From JAKPBU01 sp964425695 (GTDB lineage: Bacteria; Pseudomonadota; Gammaproteobacteria; Xanthomonadales; Xanthomonadaceae): 64,000 nucleotides of DNA. Within the stretch, counting starts at the first letter, position 1. Every line of letters begins with the position of its first letter. This document shows positions 33,057 to 42,600 of this stretch, piece by piece. A model generated the notes under the pieces. It was not told the DNA's origin and searched no databases. It saw only the letters and a program-made list of their open reading frames with translations. The position numbers and the translations under genes are program-made. The DNA lies in contig CAYRNF010000012.1 of assembly GCA_964425695.1 (NCBI GenBank), forward strand, positions 34,521 through 98,520. The letters run 5' to 3'.

Positions 33057-34550
33057 TTATCGAGTCCCGGCGCGGTCCATCAGCCACTGCGACAGCAGGC
33101 CCACCGGGCGGCCGGTGGCCATGCCCATCTTGCCGTCGCCATTGGCGACGCCGGCGATGTCCAGGTGCGCCCAGCGCTGGCCTTCGGTGAAGCGCGACAG
33201 GAAACAGCCGGCGGTGATGGCCCCGGCCCAGCGGCCGCCGATGTTGTACACGTCGGCGAAGTTGGAATTGAGCATGCTCTGGTATTCGTCCCACAGCGGC
33301 ATCTGCCAGGCGCGGTCGAAGGTGGTTTCGCCCGCGGCGATCAGTTCGGCGGCCAGGTCGCCGTCCTTGTCGCGGGCCATCACGCCGGTGGCGAACTTGC
33401 CCAGCGCCACCACCATGGCGCCGGTGAGGGTGGCCACGTCGAGCAGCGCCTGCGGTTCGAAGCGCTGCGCGTAGGTCAGCGCATCGCACAGGATCAGGCG
33501 GCCCTCGGCGTCGGTGTTGCCCACCTCGATGGTCTTGCCGGACATGCTGGTGAGCACGTCGCTGGGGCGGTAGCTGTTGCCGTCGGGCATGTTCTCCACC
33601 GCCGCGGCGATCACCACCAGGTTGATCGGCAACCGCATGCCCACGGCGGCCACGAACGCGCCCATGACGTTGGCGGCGCCGCACATGTCGTACTTCATCT
33701 CCTCGATCCCGCCCTGGGTCTTGAGGTTGATGCCGCCGGTGTCGAAGGTGATGCCCTTGCCCACCAGCACGTACGGCCTGTCGCCGGGCGCGCCGCCGTT
33801 CCACTTCAGCACCACCAGCTTGGGCGGATTGGCCGAACCCTGGGCCACGGCCAGCAGCGAGCCCATGCCCAGCTTGGCCATGTCCTCGCGCTCGAGCACC
33901 TCGCATTCGGCCTGCTCGAAGCGGCCGGCGAATTCGCGGGCCTGCTGCGCCAGGTAGGCGGGGTTGCAGATGTTCGGCGGCAGGTTGCCCAGCTCGCGCG
34001 CGAACTTCACGCCCGCGGCGATGGCCTTGCCCTGCGCCAGGCCGTCGGCGTCGCCGCCCGCGATCTCGAACCGGGACAGCCCGGTCTCGCCGCGCTTCTT
34101 GTTCTTCTCGCCCAGCGTGGCCACGTAGCGGTAGCAGGCGTGGTCTGCGGCGATCGCCGCGCTGCGGATGTTCCAGCCCGCGTCGCGGCCGGCAACCTCC
34201 AGTTCGCTGAGGGTGAACAGGGCGGACGCCACCGGGCCGGTCCGCAGTGCGCGCGCGGCGTCGCCGGCGGCCTTGAGGTACTGCGGCACGCCGAACTTGC
34301 CGGCTTCGCCCAGGCCCATCACCAGCACGCGCGGCGCGGCCACGCCGGGCAGGTCGTGCAGCAGCGCGGTGGCGCCGGTCTTGCCGGACACGTCGCCGCG
34401 CGCGACCAGCGCGGCCAGCTTGCCGCCGCTGGCGGCATCGATGGCCTGGGCGGCGGGGGTCAGGGACTTGTCGGCGTACGCGCCTACCACGACGCAGTCG
34501 ACCTGCGCCTGTGGGGCGCTGGCCTGGTTCAGGGCGAATTCGAGGGACAT
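33057..34550 (-). CDS. pepA: cytosol (leucyl) aminopeptidase
   Basis: A 497-residue family M17 metalloaminopeptidase (E. coli PepA 503). The catalytic domain holds the signature NTDAEGRLILCDAL and the metal/catalytic blocks LVGKGITFDTGGINLK and EMKYDMCGAANVMG. In E. coli it also acts as a DNA-binding regulator (XerA/CarP) in Xer recombination and carAB control; whether that holds here is unknown, but xerD lies 3 kb away. The ATG at 34550 gives MSLEFALNQASAP. It diverges from lptF across 142 bp that carry both promoters. Confidence 0.95.
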   Translation of the reverse strand: MSLEFALNQASAPQAQVDCVVVGAYADKSLTPAAQAIDAASGGKLAALVARGDVSGKTGATALLHDLPGVAAPRVLVMGLGEAGKFGVPQYLKAAGDAARALRTGPVASALFTLSELEVAGRDAGWNIRSAAIAADHACYRYVATLGEKNKKRGETGLSRFEIAGGDADGLAQGKAIAAGVKFARELGNLPPNICNPAYLAQQAREFAGRFEQAECEVLEREDMAKLGMGSLLAVAQGSANPPKLVVLKWNGGAPGDRPYVLVGKGITFDTGGINLKTQGGIEEMKYDMCGAANVMGAFVAAVGMRLPINLVVIAAAVENMPDGNSYRPSDVLTSMSGKTIEVGNTDAEGRLILCDALTYAQRFEPQALLDVATLTGAMVVALGKFATGVMARDKDGDLAAELIAAGETTFDRAWQMPLWDEYQSMLNSNFADVYNIGGRWAGAITAGCFLSRFTEGQRWAHLDIAGVANGDGKMGMATGRPVGLLSQWLMDRAGTR

Positions 34551-34692
34551 CAACCAGATTCCGTACACTGTGGGATCGCACCGGGAACGCATGTCCGCGT
34601 CCCCGATCGGGCCTGCAAGTCTAGAACACCCGCCAGCCCGCCCCTGGCCCGCCCTTCCACCGGACCTTCCGCCCGCATGACAGCCGAGCCCC

Positions 34693-35796
34693 ATGCCGCT
34701 GCTTGACCGCTATCTGTTCCGCGAATTCGCCCAGGCGACGTTCGCGACGCTGGTGGTGCTGCTCATGGTCAGCCTGGGCGGCGTGTTCGCCGACGTGCTC
34801 AGCGACATCGCGCGCGGCCGGGTGCCGGCGGGCATGATGCTGTCGCAGCTGGGCCTGCAGCTGCTGCGGTTCCTGCCGCTGATCCTGCCGCTGGGGATGA
34901 TGCTGGGCCTGCTGCTGGCGGTGGGGCGCCTGTACCGCGATTCGGAGATGCCGGTGCTGGCCTCGGTGGGCATGGGCCCGCGCCGCATGCTCAAGCCGCT
35001 GCTGCTGCTGGTGGTGCCGGTGGTGGCGGCCATCGCGGCCTGTTCGCTGTGGCTGGGCCCGTGGGCGCAGCGCACCTCCGACGCGATGATCGTGGCCGCC
35101 AACCGCACGCTGATGGTGGCCGGGCTGGAGCCCGGTCGCTTCACCGAGCTGCCCGGGGGCGACGGCGTGGTGTACGTGGGCTCGATGTCCAACGACGGGA
35201 CCCAGCTCAGCCGCATCTTCGTGTACCGCCAGGACGGCGACCGCCTGGACGTCACCACCGCGCGCAAGGGCCGGATGAGCTTCGAGAGCAGCCAGGAGCG
35301 CTATCTCACACTGGACAACGGCTTCCGCGTGGAAGGCCCGCTGGGCGAGGGCCGCGACTTCCGCATGATGCGCTACGCCAGCAACGAACTGCGCCTGCCC
35401 GAAGGCCAGCAGGAAGCCGATGCCGACGATCCCGAGGCGCTGCCCACGCTGTCGCTGTTCGGCGATCCGCGCGCCGAGGCCGGCGCGCAGGTGCACCGGC
35501 GCATCGCGCCGCCGCTGCTGGCCCTGGCCTTCGCGCTGCTGGCGGTTCCGCTGGCGCGCAGTTCGCCGCGGCAGGCGCGCTACGGCAGCGTGATCCTGGG
35601 CCTGCTGGCCTACCTGGTGGGCGTGATGCTGATGCTGCTGGGCACCGACTGGCTGGCCGCCGGCAAGCTGCCCCTGGCGCTGGGCCTGTGGTGGCTGGTG
35701 CTGCCGATGCTGGCCATGGCGCTGTGGCTGTACCTGGGCGACGGGCGCCTGCCGCGCCGGCATCGCGCAGCGGCGGCCGCGCGGCGGGCATCGTGA
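34693..35796 (+). CDS. lptF: LPS export ABC transporter permease LptF
   Basis: A 367-residue inner-membrane permease of the LptB2FG complex that extracts lipopolysaccharide and pushes it onto the LptC-A-D bridge. It starts MPLLDRYLFREFAQATFATL. There are three N-terminal and three C-terminal transmembrane helices, split by a periplasmic beta-jellyroll domain (about residues 125-265). FLPLILPLGMMLGLLLAVGRL and the coupling-helix block YRDSEMPVLASVGMGP are diagnostic. lptG follows after 13 bp. Confidence 0.94.
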   Translation: MPLLDRYLFREFAQATFATLVVLLMVSLGGVFADVLSDIARGRVPAGMMLSQLGLQLLRFLPLILPLGMMLGLLLAVGRLYRDSEMPVLASVGMGPRRMLKPLLLLVVPVVAAIAACSLWLGPWAQRTSDAMIVAANRTLMVAGLEPGRFTELPGGDGVVYVGSMSNDGTQLSRIFVYRQDGDRLDVTTARKGRMSFESSQERYLTLDNGFRVEGPLGEGRDFRMMRYASNELRLPEGQQEADADDPEALPTLSLFGDPRAEAGAQVHRRIAPPLLALAFALLAVPLARSSPRQARYGSVILGLLAYLVGVMLMLLGTDWLAAGKLPLALGLWWLVLPMLAMALWLYLGDGRLPRRHRAAAAARRAS

Positions 35797-35809
35797 GCAG
35801 GAGCGCGCG

Positions 35810-36919
35810 TTGATTCCCTTTCCCAAGATCCACGACGTCTATGTCGGCAAGACCATCCTCGGCGCGGTGCTGCTGGTGTGGGCGGTGCTGGTGGGCCTGG
35901 ACTGCCTGATCGGCGGCGACGGCCTGCTCAGCGAGATCTCCGACCTCGGCCAAGGCAATTACGGCTTCGGCGATGCCGTGATCCGGGTGCTGCTGACCAC
36001 GCCGAGGCGCCTGTACGACCTGTTTCCCACGGCGGCGGTCATCGGCTCGCTGCTGGGCCTGGGCCAGCTGGCCGCCAGCTCCGAACTCACCGCGCTGCGC
36101 GCGCTGGGCCTGTCGCGGCGGCGGCTGAGCATTGCCGTGGCGTCGTCGCTGGTGCTCATCACCGGCCTGATGGTCGTCGGCGGCGAGACCGTGGCGCCGT
36201 GGGCGACGCGCCGCGCCGATGCGCTCAAGACCGCGGCCAAGTCCAACGACATGATCGTGGCCCAGTACTCCGGCTTGTGGGCGCGCGAGGGCGACACCTT
36301 CCTCAACGCGCAGAGCGGTCAGGAGAAGGACGACGGCGGCGAACGCTGGCTGGAGCTGCGCGACGTGCGCCTGTACGAGTTCGACGACGAAGGCCGCCTG
36401 GAATCCATCGCCCTGGCCGGCATCGCCGAACACCGGCAAGGCGCCTGGACGCTGCGCAACGTCAGGCGCACGTTCTTCGAGGCGCGCTCGGTCAACCAGG
36501 TCGACGTGCTGGAAGAGCGCTGGGAATCGCAGCTGGATCCGGCGGCGCTGGCCGCCAGCGTGGCGCGCCCGCGCTACCTGACGTCCGCCGAACTCCGGAG
36601 CAGCATCAACTACCGCAAGCGCAACGGGCTGGAAGCGGCCGAGTACGAGGAGTTCTACTGGGGCCGCTGGTTCTACCCGCTCAACGTGCTGGCGCTGTGC
36701 CTGGCCGCGATTCCCTTCGCCTTCGGCACCCTGCGCAGCGGGGGCCTGGGCAAGCGCCTGTTCATCGGCATCGTGTTTTCGCTGGGCTTCTGGCTGCTGC
36801 AGACCCAGTTCGTGAAACTGGCGGCGGTGTACAAGTTCGACTTCCGCCTGGCCTACCTGATTCCGCCGGTGGTCATGCTCGGCGTGTCGGCCGCGCTGTT
36901 CCGAAGGCGCAGCGGCTAG
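35810..36919 (+). CDS. lptG: LPS export ABC transporter permease LptG
   Basis: A 369-residue partner of LptF with the same six-helix plus jellyroll layout. It starts with TTG (MIPFPKIHDVYVGKTILGAV), set by AGGAG about 7 nt upstream, and the N-terminus matches the family with no other start nearby. FPTAAVIGSLLGLGQLAASSE and LTALRALGLSRRRL form the first half; YEEFYWGRWFYPLNVLALCL begins the second. Its TAG stop shares the CTAG palindrome with the stop of the converging RDD gene. Confidence 0.94.
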   Translation: MIPFPKIHDVYVGKTILGAVLLVWAVLVGLDCLIGGDGLLSEISDLGQGNYGFGDAVIRVLLTTPRRLYDLFPTAAVIGSLLGLGQLAASSELTALRALGLSRRRLSIAVASSLVLITGLMVVGGETVAPWATRRADALKTAAKSNDMIVAQYSGLWAREGDTFLNAQSGQEKDDGGERWLELRDVRLYEFDDEGRLESIALAGIAEHRQGAWTLRNVRRTFFEARSVNQVDVLEERWESQLDPAALAASVARPRYLTSAELRSSINYRKRNGLEAAEYEEFYWGRWFYPLNVLALCLAAIPFAFGTLRSGGLGKRLFIGIVFSLGFWLLQTQFVKLAAVYKFDFRLAYLIPPVVMLGVSAALFRRRSG

Positions 36920-37398
36920 CGCGTGCGGTGCAGGCGCGTGGCGCTGCGGCGGTCGTGCCAGGCGAGCCGGTCGCGATCCACCCACGCCCACCAGAAACCC
37001 GCACCCCCCAGCAGCAGCGAGACCGTCCCCCACGCATAGCGCCGCGCCAGCGCCGGGATCGCGGCCGGCTGGCCCGCCGTGTCGGTGACCCGCAGCCGCC
37101 ACGGCCGCATGCCCAGCGTCTGCCCGCCACGGCGCCAGCTGAGCACCGCGTAGGCGCCGGTGACCAGCCAGCAGCACAGCCACTCGATCCACTGCAGTGC
37201 GCTGAAGGGCTTGATGTTCTCGCGGACCGGATGGCCCGCCAGCGTGTAGCCGACGGTGAACACGGCCGCGACCAGCAGCCACAGGGCCAGCACCGGCAGC
37301 GCGTCGTAGAGCAGGGCGAGCAGGCGCCAGCCGATGAGCGCGCGGGGCCTGGCGGTGCCGGATCGGGGCGAAGGCGAGGGCGGCGGGGTGGGCTGCAT
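36916..37398 (-). CDS. RDD family membrane protein
   Basis: A 160-residue protein with three or four hydrophobic segments. The RDD start appears as PRALIGWRLLALLYDALPVLAL, with the Arg and Asp in the expected places, and the domain ends with GGQTLGMRPWRLRVTD, typical of the family. Some RDD proteins act in ion exchange or membrane insertion, but most are uncharacterised and no role is assigned here. The ATG at 37398 (MQPTPPPSP) is preferred to an upstream ATG at 37449 that lies in a repeat element. The stop overlaps that of lptG. Confidence 0.8.
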   Translation of the reverse strand: MQPTPPPSPSPRSGTARPRALIGWRLLALLYDALPVLALWLLVAAVFTVGYTLAGHPVRENIKPFSALQWIEWLCCWLVTGAYAVLSWRRGGQTLGMRPWRLRVTDTAGQPAAIPALARRYAWGTVSLLLGGAGFWWAWVDRDRLAWHDRRSATRLHRTR

Positions 37399-37443
37399 GC
37401 GGGAAGGATACGGGTCGGCGCGAAGGCGCTGCCGAAGGAAACC

Positions 37444-37470
37444 CGTCATCCCTGCGCAGGCAGGGATCCA
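37444..37470. repeat. third copy of the CGTnnTCCC-type REP-like element
   Basis: CGTCATCCCTGCGCAGGCAG followed by GGATCCA is a hairpin element matching the pair between holC and valS. It lies between the divergent RDD and xerD genes. Confidence 0.55.
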
Positions 37471-37598
37471 GTGGCTTCGCTGTTGAAAGGCTCAACGGCG
37501 CAGGGTTCTTGGCTGCGCAGGGGCGACGGGTCGACGCCTGGAACGACGCGCAAACGTCGCGGCTGCGCAGAGGGAAGCGAAGGGCTTCGCCCTTGCCC

Positions 37599-37604
37599 TA
37601 AGCT
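37599..37604 (+). promoter_or_regulatory. -10-like box seven bases before the xerD start
   Basis: TAAGCT, then GCCCGCG, then ATG. No Shine-Dalgarno sequence is present. The arrangement matches that before pssA and alkB and predicts a leaderless transcript. Confidence 0.4.
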
Positions 37605-37611
37605 GCCCGCG

Positions 37612-38559
37612 ATGCCCACGCCCGCCGACCGCCGCCAGCAGGCCATGCAGCTGCCGCCACTGCGCGATGCCGATGCGCGCGCGATCGAAGCCTTCCTGGA
37701 CACCTGGTGGGCGGAGAGCGGTGCGGCCAAGCAGTCGCTGGCCAGCTACCGGCGCGACCTGGAAGGCTTCGCGCGCTGGCGCGACGGGGCCGGCGGCGGC
37801 ATTGCCGGGGCCGACCGCGCGGGCCTGTTCGATTACCTGGCCTGGCGCACCCGCCACGGCTACACGCCGCGCAGCAATGCGCGCCTGCTGTCCGCGCTGC
37901 GCGCCTTCTACGGGTTGCGGGTGCGCCGCGGCGAGCGCAGGGACGATCCCACCGCGCTGCTCGACCCGCCGCGGCTGCCGCGGTCGCTGCCCAAGGCGCT
38001 GTCGGAGCGCGAGATCGACGCGCTGCTGGCGGCCCCGGATATCGCCCAGGCCGAAGGCCTGCGCGATCGCGCGATGCTGGAGCTCATGTACGCCGCCGGG
38101 CTGCGGGTCAGCGAGCTGGTGGACGCGCCGGCCACGGCGCTGAACCTGCGCCAAGGCGTGCTGCGCGTGCTCGGCAAGGGTGGCAAGGAGCGCCTGGTGC
38201 CGCTGGGCGAGGAAGCCCAGCACTGGCTGCAGCGCTACCTTGCCGAGTCGCGGCCCGGCCTTGCCGGCAGGCACGCGGTGGCCGCCCTGTTCGTCACCCG
38301 CAAGGCCGAAGCGCTGACCCGCCAGCAGTTCTGGGCGCTGGTCAAGCGCCACGCCGCGGCGGCCGGGATCGACCCGGCGAAGGTCAGTCCGCACGGACTG
38401 CGCCACAGCTTCGCCACCCACCTGCTCAACCACGGCGCCGACCTGCGCGCGCTGCAGATGCTGTTGGGGCACAGTTCGCTGTCCACCACGCAGATCTACA
38501 CGCTGGTGGCGCGCGAGCAGCTCAAGCAGTTGCACGCCCGCCACCATCCGCGGGGCTAG
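37612..38559 (+). CDS. xerD: site-specific tyrosine recombinase XerD
   Basis: A 315-residue tyrosine recombinase that with XerC resolves chromosome dimers at dif. The N-terminal core-binding domain begins near AIEAFLDTWWAESGAAKQSL. The catalytic set is complete: Arg in MYAAGLRVSELV, Lys in VLGKGGKERLVPLG, His-x-x-Arg in SPHGLRHSFATHLL, His in LLGHSSLSTTQIYT and the nucleophile Tyr just after. The C-terminal tail (VAREQLKQLHARHHPRG) has the XerC/D contact form. The roughly 20-residue N-terminus before the domain is longer than in E. coli. A dsbC-like gene follows, as in E. coli. Confidence 0.93.
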   Translation: MPTPADRRQQAMQLPPLRDADARAIEAFLDTWWAESGAAKQSLASYRRDLEGFARWRDGAGGGIAGADRAGLFDYLAWRTRHGYTPRSNARLLSALRAFYGLRVRRGERRDDPTALLDPPRLPRSLPKALSEREIDALLAAPDIAQAEGLRDRAMLELMYAAGLRVSELVDAPATALNLRQGVLRVLGKGGKERLVPLGEEAQHWLQRYLAESRPGLAGRHAVAALFVTRKAEALTRQQFWALVKRHAAAAGIDPAKVSPHGLRHSFATHLLNHGADLRALQMLLGHSSLSTTQIYTLVAREQLKQLHARHHPRG

Positions 38560-38715
38560 GCGCCGGCGCGGCGCATCGCGCGATGCGCAACGCGCCCAGC
38601 GGCCCCCGGCGCCCGACGCCCGGATGAGCGCGTGCGAGAATCCCGGGGAACCGCGCCACGCCGGCCGGGTCGAACCCCGGGCCGCGCACGCGCCACACCC
38701 ACACACGGAATCCGC

Positions 38716-39552
38716 ATGTCCCTTCGCCTCGTCGCCACCTTGCTGCTCGCCAGCACCAGCCTGGGCGCCTGCGCCCAATCCACGCTGCCGGCCGGCGGCC
38801 AGGCGCAGCAGGCGGCGGGGCCGTCCGCGGCCAAGCCCGCCGAGCCGAAGGTCGTGCCCGGCACGCCGGCCGCCCGGGCGACGGCCGCGCTGAAGTCGAT
38901 CAATCCGGACATCGCCCCCGAGCGCCTGCGCGACGCGCCCATCGCCGGCTTCCAGCAGGCGATCGTCGGCGGCCAGGTGGTGTACGTCAGCAACGACGGC
39001 CGCTACCTGCTGCAGGGCAGCCTGTACGACATCCAGGCGCAGAAGAACCTGGGCGAGGAAGCCATGGCCGAAGTGCGGCGCGACCTGCTCGGCACGATCC
39101 CGGCCAAGGACCGCATCGTCTTCGCGCCGGCCAACCCCAAGTACACCGTGGTGGTGTTCACCGACGTGGAGTGCGGCTACTGCCGCAAGATGCACAGCGA
39201 GATCGCCGACTACAACCGCCAGGGCATCGCCGTGGAATACGTGGCGTTTCCGCGCATGGGGCCGGCCAGCGAGGACTTCCGCAAGATGGAAGCGGTGTGG
39301 TGCAGCGCCGACCGGCGCAAGGCGCTCACCGATGCCAAGAGCGACCGCAGGGTGGCCGCGTCGCGCTGCACCAGCCCGGTCGCCGCGCAGTACGCCACCG
39401 GCCAGCGCGCCGGCCTCACCGGCACGCCCATGATCCTGGCCCCGGACGGCACCCAGTTCGGCGGCTATGTCCCGGCCGATGCCCTGCGCGCCGCGCTGGA
39501 CAAGCACGCCGCGCAGGCGACCCGGGGCCAGCCGCCGGGCACCCGCGGCTGA
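38716..39552 (+). CDS. dsbC: DsbC-like thiol:disulfide interchange protein, probable lipoprotein
   Basis: A 278-residue envelope protein that shuffles wrong disulfides. Residues 1-20 form a signal ending in a lipobox-like LGAC, unlike the soluble periplasmic DsbC of E. coli. A Pro/Ala linker leads to the DsbC dimerisation domain (IAGFQQAIVGGQVVYVSNDG) and then the thioredoxin-like domain with active site C153-G-Y-C156 in FTDVECGYCRKMH. TGTPMILAPDG holds the cis-proline. The position after xerD matches E. coli. An intrinsic hairpin follows. The ATG at 38716 fits the signal peptide. Confidence 0.88.
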   Translation: MSLRLVATLLLASTSLGACAQSTLPAGGQAQQAAGPSAAKPAEPKVVPGTPAARATAALKSINPDIAPERLRDAPIAGFQQAIVGGQVVYVSNDGRYLLQGSLYDIQAQKNLGEEAMAEVRRDLLGTIPAKDRIVFAPANPKYTVVVFTDVECGYCRKMHSEIADYNRQGIAVEYVAFPRMGPASEDFRKMEAVWCSADRRKALTDAKSDRRVAASRCTSPVAAQYATGQRAGLTGTPMILAPDGTQFGGYVPADALRAALDKHAAQATRGQPPGTRG

Positions 39553-39572
39553 GTCCGCCGGTGTGGAGGTCC

Positions 39573-39596
39573 GAAGCCGCCTTGCAGGGCGGCTTC
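39573..39596 (+). terminator. hairpin between dsbC and purL
   Basis: GAAGCCGCC at 39573-39581 and GGCGGCTTC at 39588-39596 form a 9-bp stem with a TTGCAG loop, 20 bp past the dsbC stop. The T-run is poor. TACAAT at 39599-39604, right after it, may be the -10 box of purL. Confidence 0.6.
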
Positions 39597-39637
39597 GCTA
39601 CAATTGGCGCCCCGTTTCGCGTGGTTCCCCTCCGGAA

Positions 39638-42600
39638 ATGATCGTCCTCGAGGGCCAGCCGGCCCTGTCGCCGTTCCGCCGCGAACGGCTCGAAGCGCGC
39701 CTGCGCCAGCGGCATCCCGCGCTGCGCGTGACGTCCACCCACCACGTGTACTGGATCGAACCCGAGCCGGGCGGCGCGCCCGACCTGGACGCGCTGGCGC
39801 GGATCCTGCAGGCCGGGGCCGGACCGGCGGCCCCTGCCGAAGGCGCGGCATCGCGCTTCGTGGCGCCCCGGCTGGGCACGATCTCGCCGTGGGCCAGCAA
39901 GGCCACCGAGCTGCTGCGCGGCGCGGGCCTGGCGGTGAAGCGCGTGGAGCGCGGCATGCGCATCGACCTGCATGGCGCGTCCAACGCGCAGCTCGCCGGC
40001 GTGGCCGACCTGCTGCACGACCCCATGACCCAGTCGCTGCTGCCCACGCGCGACGCCGCCGCGGCGCTGTTCGCCGCGCCCGCGCGCGGCGCGCTGGAGA
40101 CCGTGCCGCTGGCGCAGCTCGAGCAGGCCAACGCGCGCCTGGGCCTGGCCCTGGCCGACGACGAGATCGAGTACCTGCGCGCGCGCTACGCCGAGCTCGG
40201 TCGCGATCCGCACGACGTCGAACTGATGATGTTCGCGCAGGCCAATTCGGAGCACTGCCGGCACAAGATCTTCAACGCCAGCTGGACCGTCGACGGCCAG
40301 GACATGCAGCTCAATGGCGGGCCGCTGTCGCTGTTCAAGATGATCAAGAACACGCACGCGCGCACGCCGCAGCACACGCTGAGCGCGTACAGCGACAACG
40401 CGGCGGTGGTCGAAGGCCTGCCCGCGCGGCGCTTCCGCCCGGATCCGGCCACGCTGCGCTACCGCGCCGAGGGCGAGACGCCGTCGGCGTTCTGCATCAA
40501 GGTGGAAACCCACAACCATCCCACCGCCATCTCGCCGTTCCCGGGCGCGTCCACCGGTGCCGGCGGCGAGATCCGCGACGAAGGCGCCACCGGCCGCGGC
40601 GGCAAGCCCAAGGCGGGTCTGGCCGGCTTCAGCGTGTCGCACCTGCGCATTCCCACGTTGCCGCAGCCCTGGGAGGCGCCGCGCGCGCTGAATCCGCGCA
40701 TGGCTCCGGCGCTGGAGATCATGCTCGACGGCCCGATCGGCGCGGCCGCGTTCAACAACGAGTTCGGCCGCCCCAACCTCACCGGCTACTTCCGCAGCTT
40801 CGAGGTGGACGAAGCCGGGCTGGCCCGCGCCTACGACAAGCCGATCATGCTGGCCGGCGGGCTGGGCGCCATCGACCGCGTGCAGGTGGACAAGCGCAGG
40901 CTGTCGCCGGGCGATGCGGTGATCGTGCTCGGCGGCCCGGCGATGCTGATCGGCCTGGGCGGCGGTGCGGCCAGTTCGGTCGCGTCCGGCGAAAGCAGCG
41001 AGGACCTCGACTTCGCCAGCGTGCAGCGCGACAACCCGGAAATGGAGCGCCGCTGCCAGGAAGTGATCGACCGCTGCGTGGCGCTGGGCGCCGACAACCC
41101 GATCCTGTGCGTCCACGACGTGGGCGCCGGCGGCTTGTCCAACGCCATCCCGGAACTGCTGCACGACTCCGGCGTGGGCGGCACGATCGACCTGTCCCGC
41201 GTGCCCAGCGACGATCCGTCGCTGTCGCCGATGCAGCTGTGGTGCAACGAATCGCAGGAGCGCTACGTGCTGGGCGTGGCGCAGGCGCGGCTGGCCGAGT
41301 TCGCCGCGCTGTGCGAGCGCGAGCGGTGCCCGTACGCGGTGGTGGGCACGGCGACCGCGGCCGAACACCTGGTCGCCGGCTATCCAGACCAGGCGCCGGC
41401 GATCGACCTGCCCATGGACGTGCTGTTCGGCAAGGCGCCGAAGATGCACCGCGACGCGCGGCGCGTGCCGGCCACGCGGTTCCCGCCGCTGGAGACCGCC
41501 GCCCTGTCGCTGCACGAGGCCGGGCTGCGCGTGCTGGCGCATCCCACCGTGGCCGCGAAATCCTTCCTGGTCACCATCGGCGACCGCAGCGTGGGCGGGC
41601 TGACCGCGCGCGACCAGATGGTCGGGCCGTGGCAGCTGCCGGTGGCCGACTGCGCGATCACCCTGGCCGGGTTCGACGGCTTCGCCGGTGAGGCCATGGC
41701 CATCGGCGAGCGCACGCCGCTGGCCTTGCTGGACGCCGCCGCCTCGGCGCGCATGGCCGTGGGCGAGGCGATCACCAACCTGTGCGCCGCGCCGGTGGCG
41801 GCGCTGGACACGATCAAGCTGTCCGCCAACTGGATGGCCGCCGCGTCGCACCCGGGCGAGGACGCGCGCCTGTTCGACGCGGTCCGGGCGGTGGGCATGC
41901 AGCTGTGCCCCGAGCTGGAGCTGAGCATCCCGGTGGGCAAGGACTCGCTGTCGATGCAGGCGCAGTGGGAAGCCGGTGGCCAGGTCGCCAAGTCGGTGTC
42001 GCCGGTGTCGCTGATCGTCACCGCCTTCGCCCCCGTCGCCGACGTGCGTGCGCAGCTCACGCCGCTGCTGTCGGACGCTGCCGACAGCGAGCTGTGGCTG
42101 ATCGGCCTGGGTGCGGGCCAGCGCCGTCTGGGCGGTTCGATCCTGGCGCAGTGCTACGACGCCTTCGGCGGCGCGGCGCCCGACCTGGACGACCCCGAGC
42201 GGCTGCGCTGCTTCTTCGAGCTGATCCGCGACGCGCGCGATGCCGGCCTGCTGCGCGCGTACCACGACCGCTCCGACGGCGGCGCCTTCGCGGCGCTGTG
42301 CGAGATGGCGTTCGCGTCGCGCACCGGGCTGGACATCCTCCTGGACGGGTGGGGCGGCGGCGGCGCCGACGACGCGTTCGGCGCGCTGTTCAACGAGGAG
42401 CTGGGCGCGGTGGTGCAGATCGCCAGCGAGGACCGCGTGGAGTTCGCGGACCTGGTGGCCCGCCATGGCCTGGTGGAATGCGCGCAGCGCATCGCCCGGC
42501 CCACGGCGACCGCGGCGGTGCGCGTGCTGGAAGAAGGCGACGTGCGCGCCGAGTGGCGCTGGGAGGAACTGTTCGACGCGTGGTGGGCGGTGACCCATGC

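Noticed and set aside
29437..33474. A 1345-codon plus-strand frame opposite valS, holC and pepA
   Set aside because: It is the complement of three well-recognised genes; third-position GC bias explains its lack of stops.
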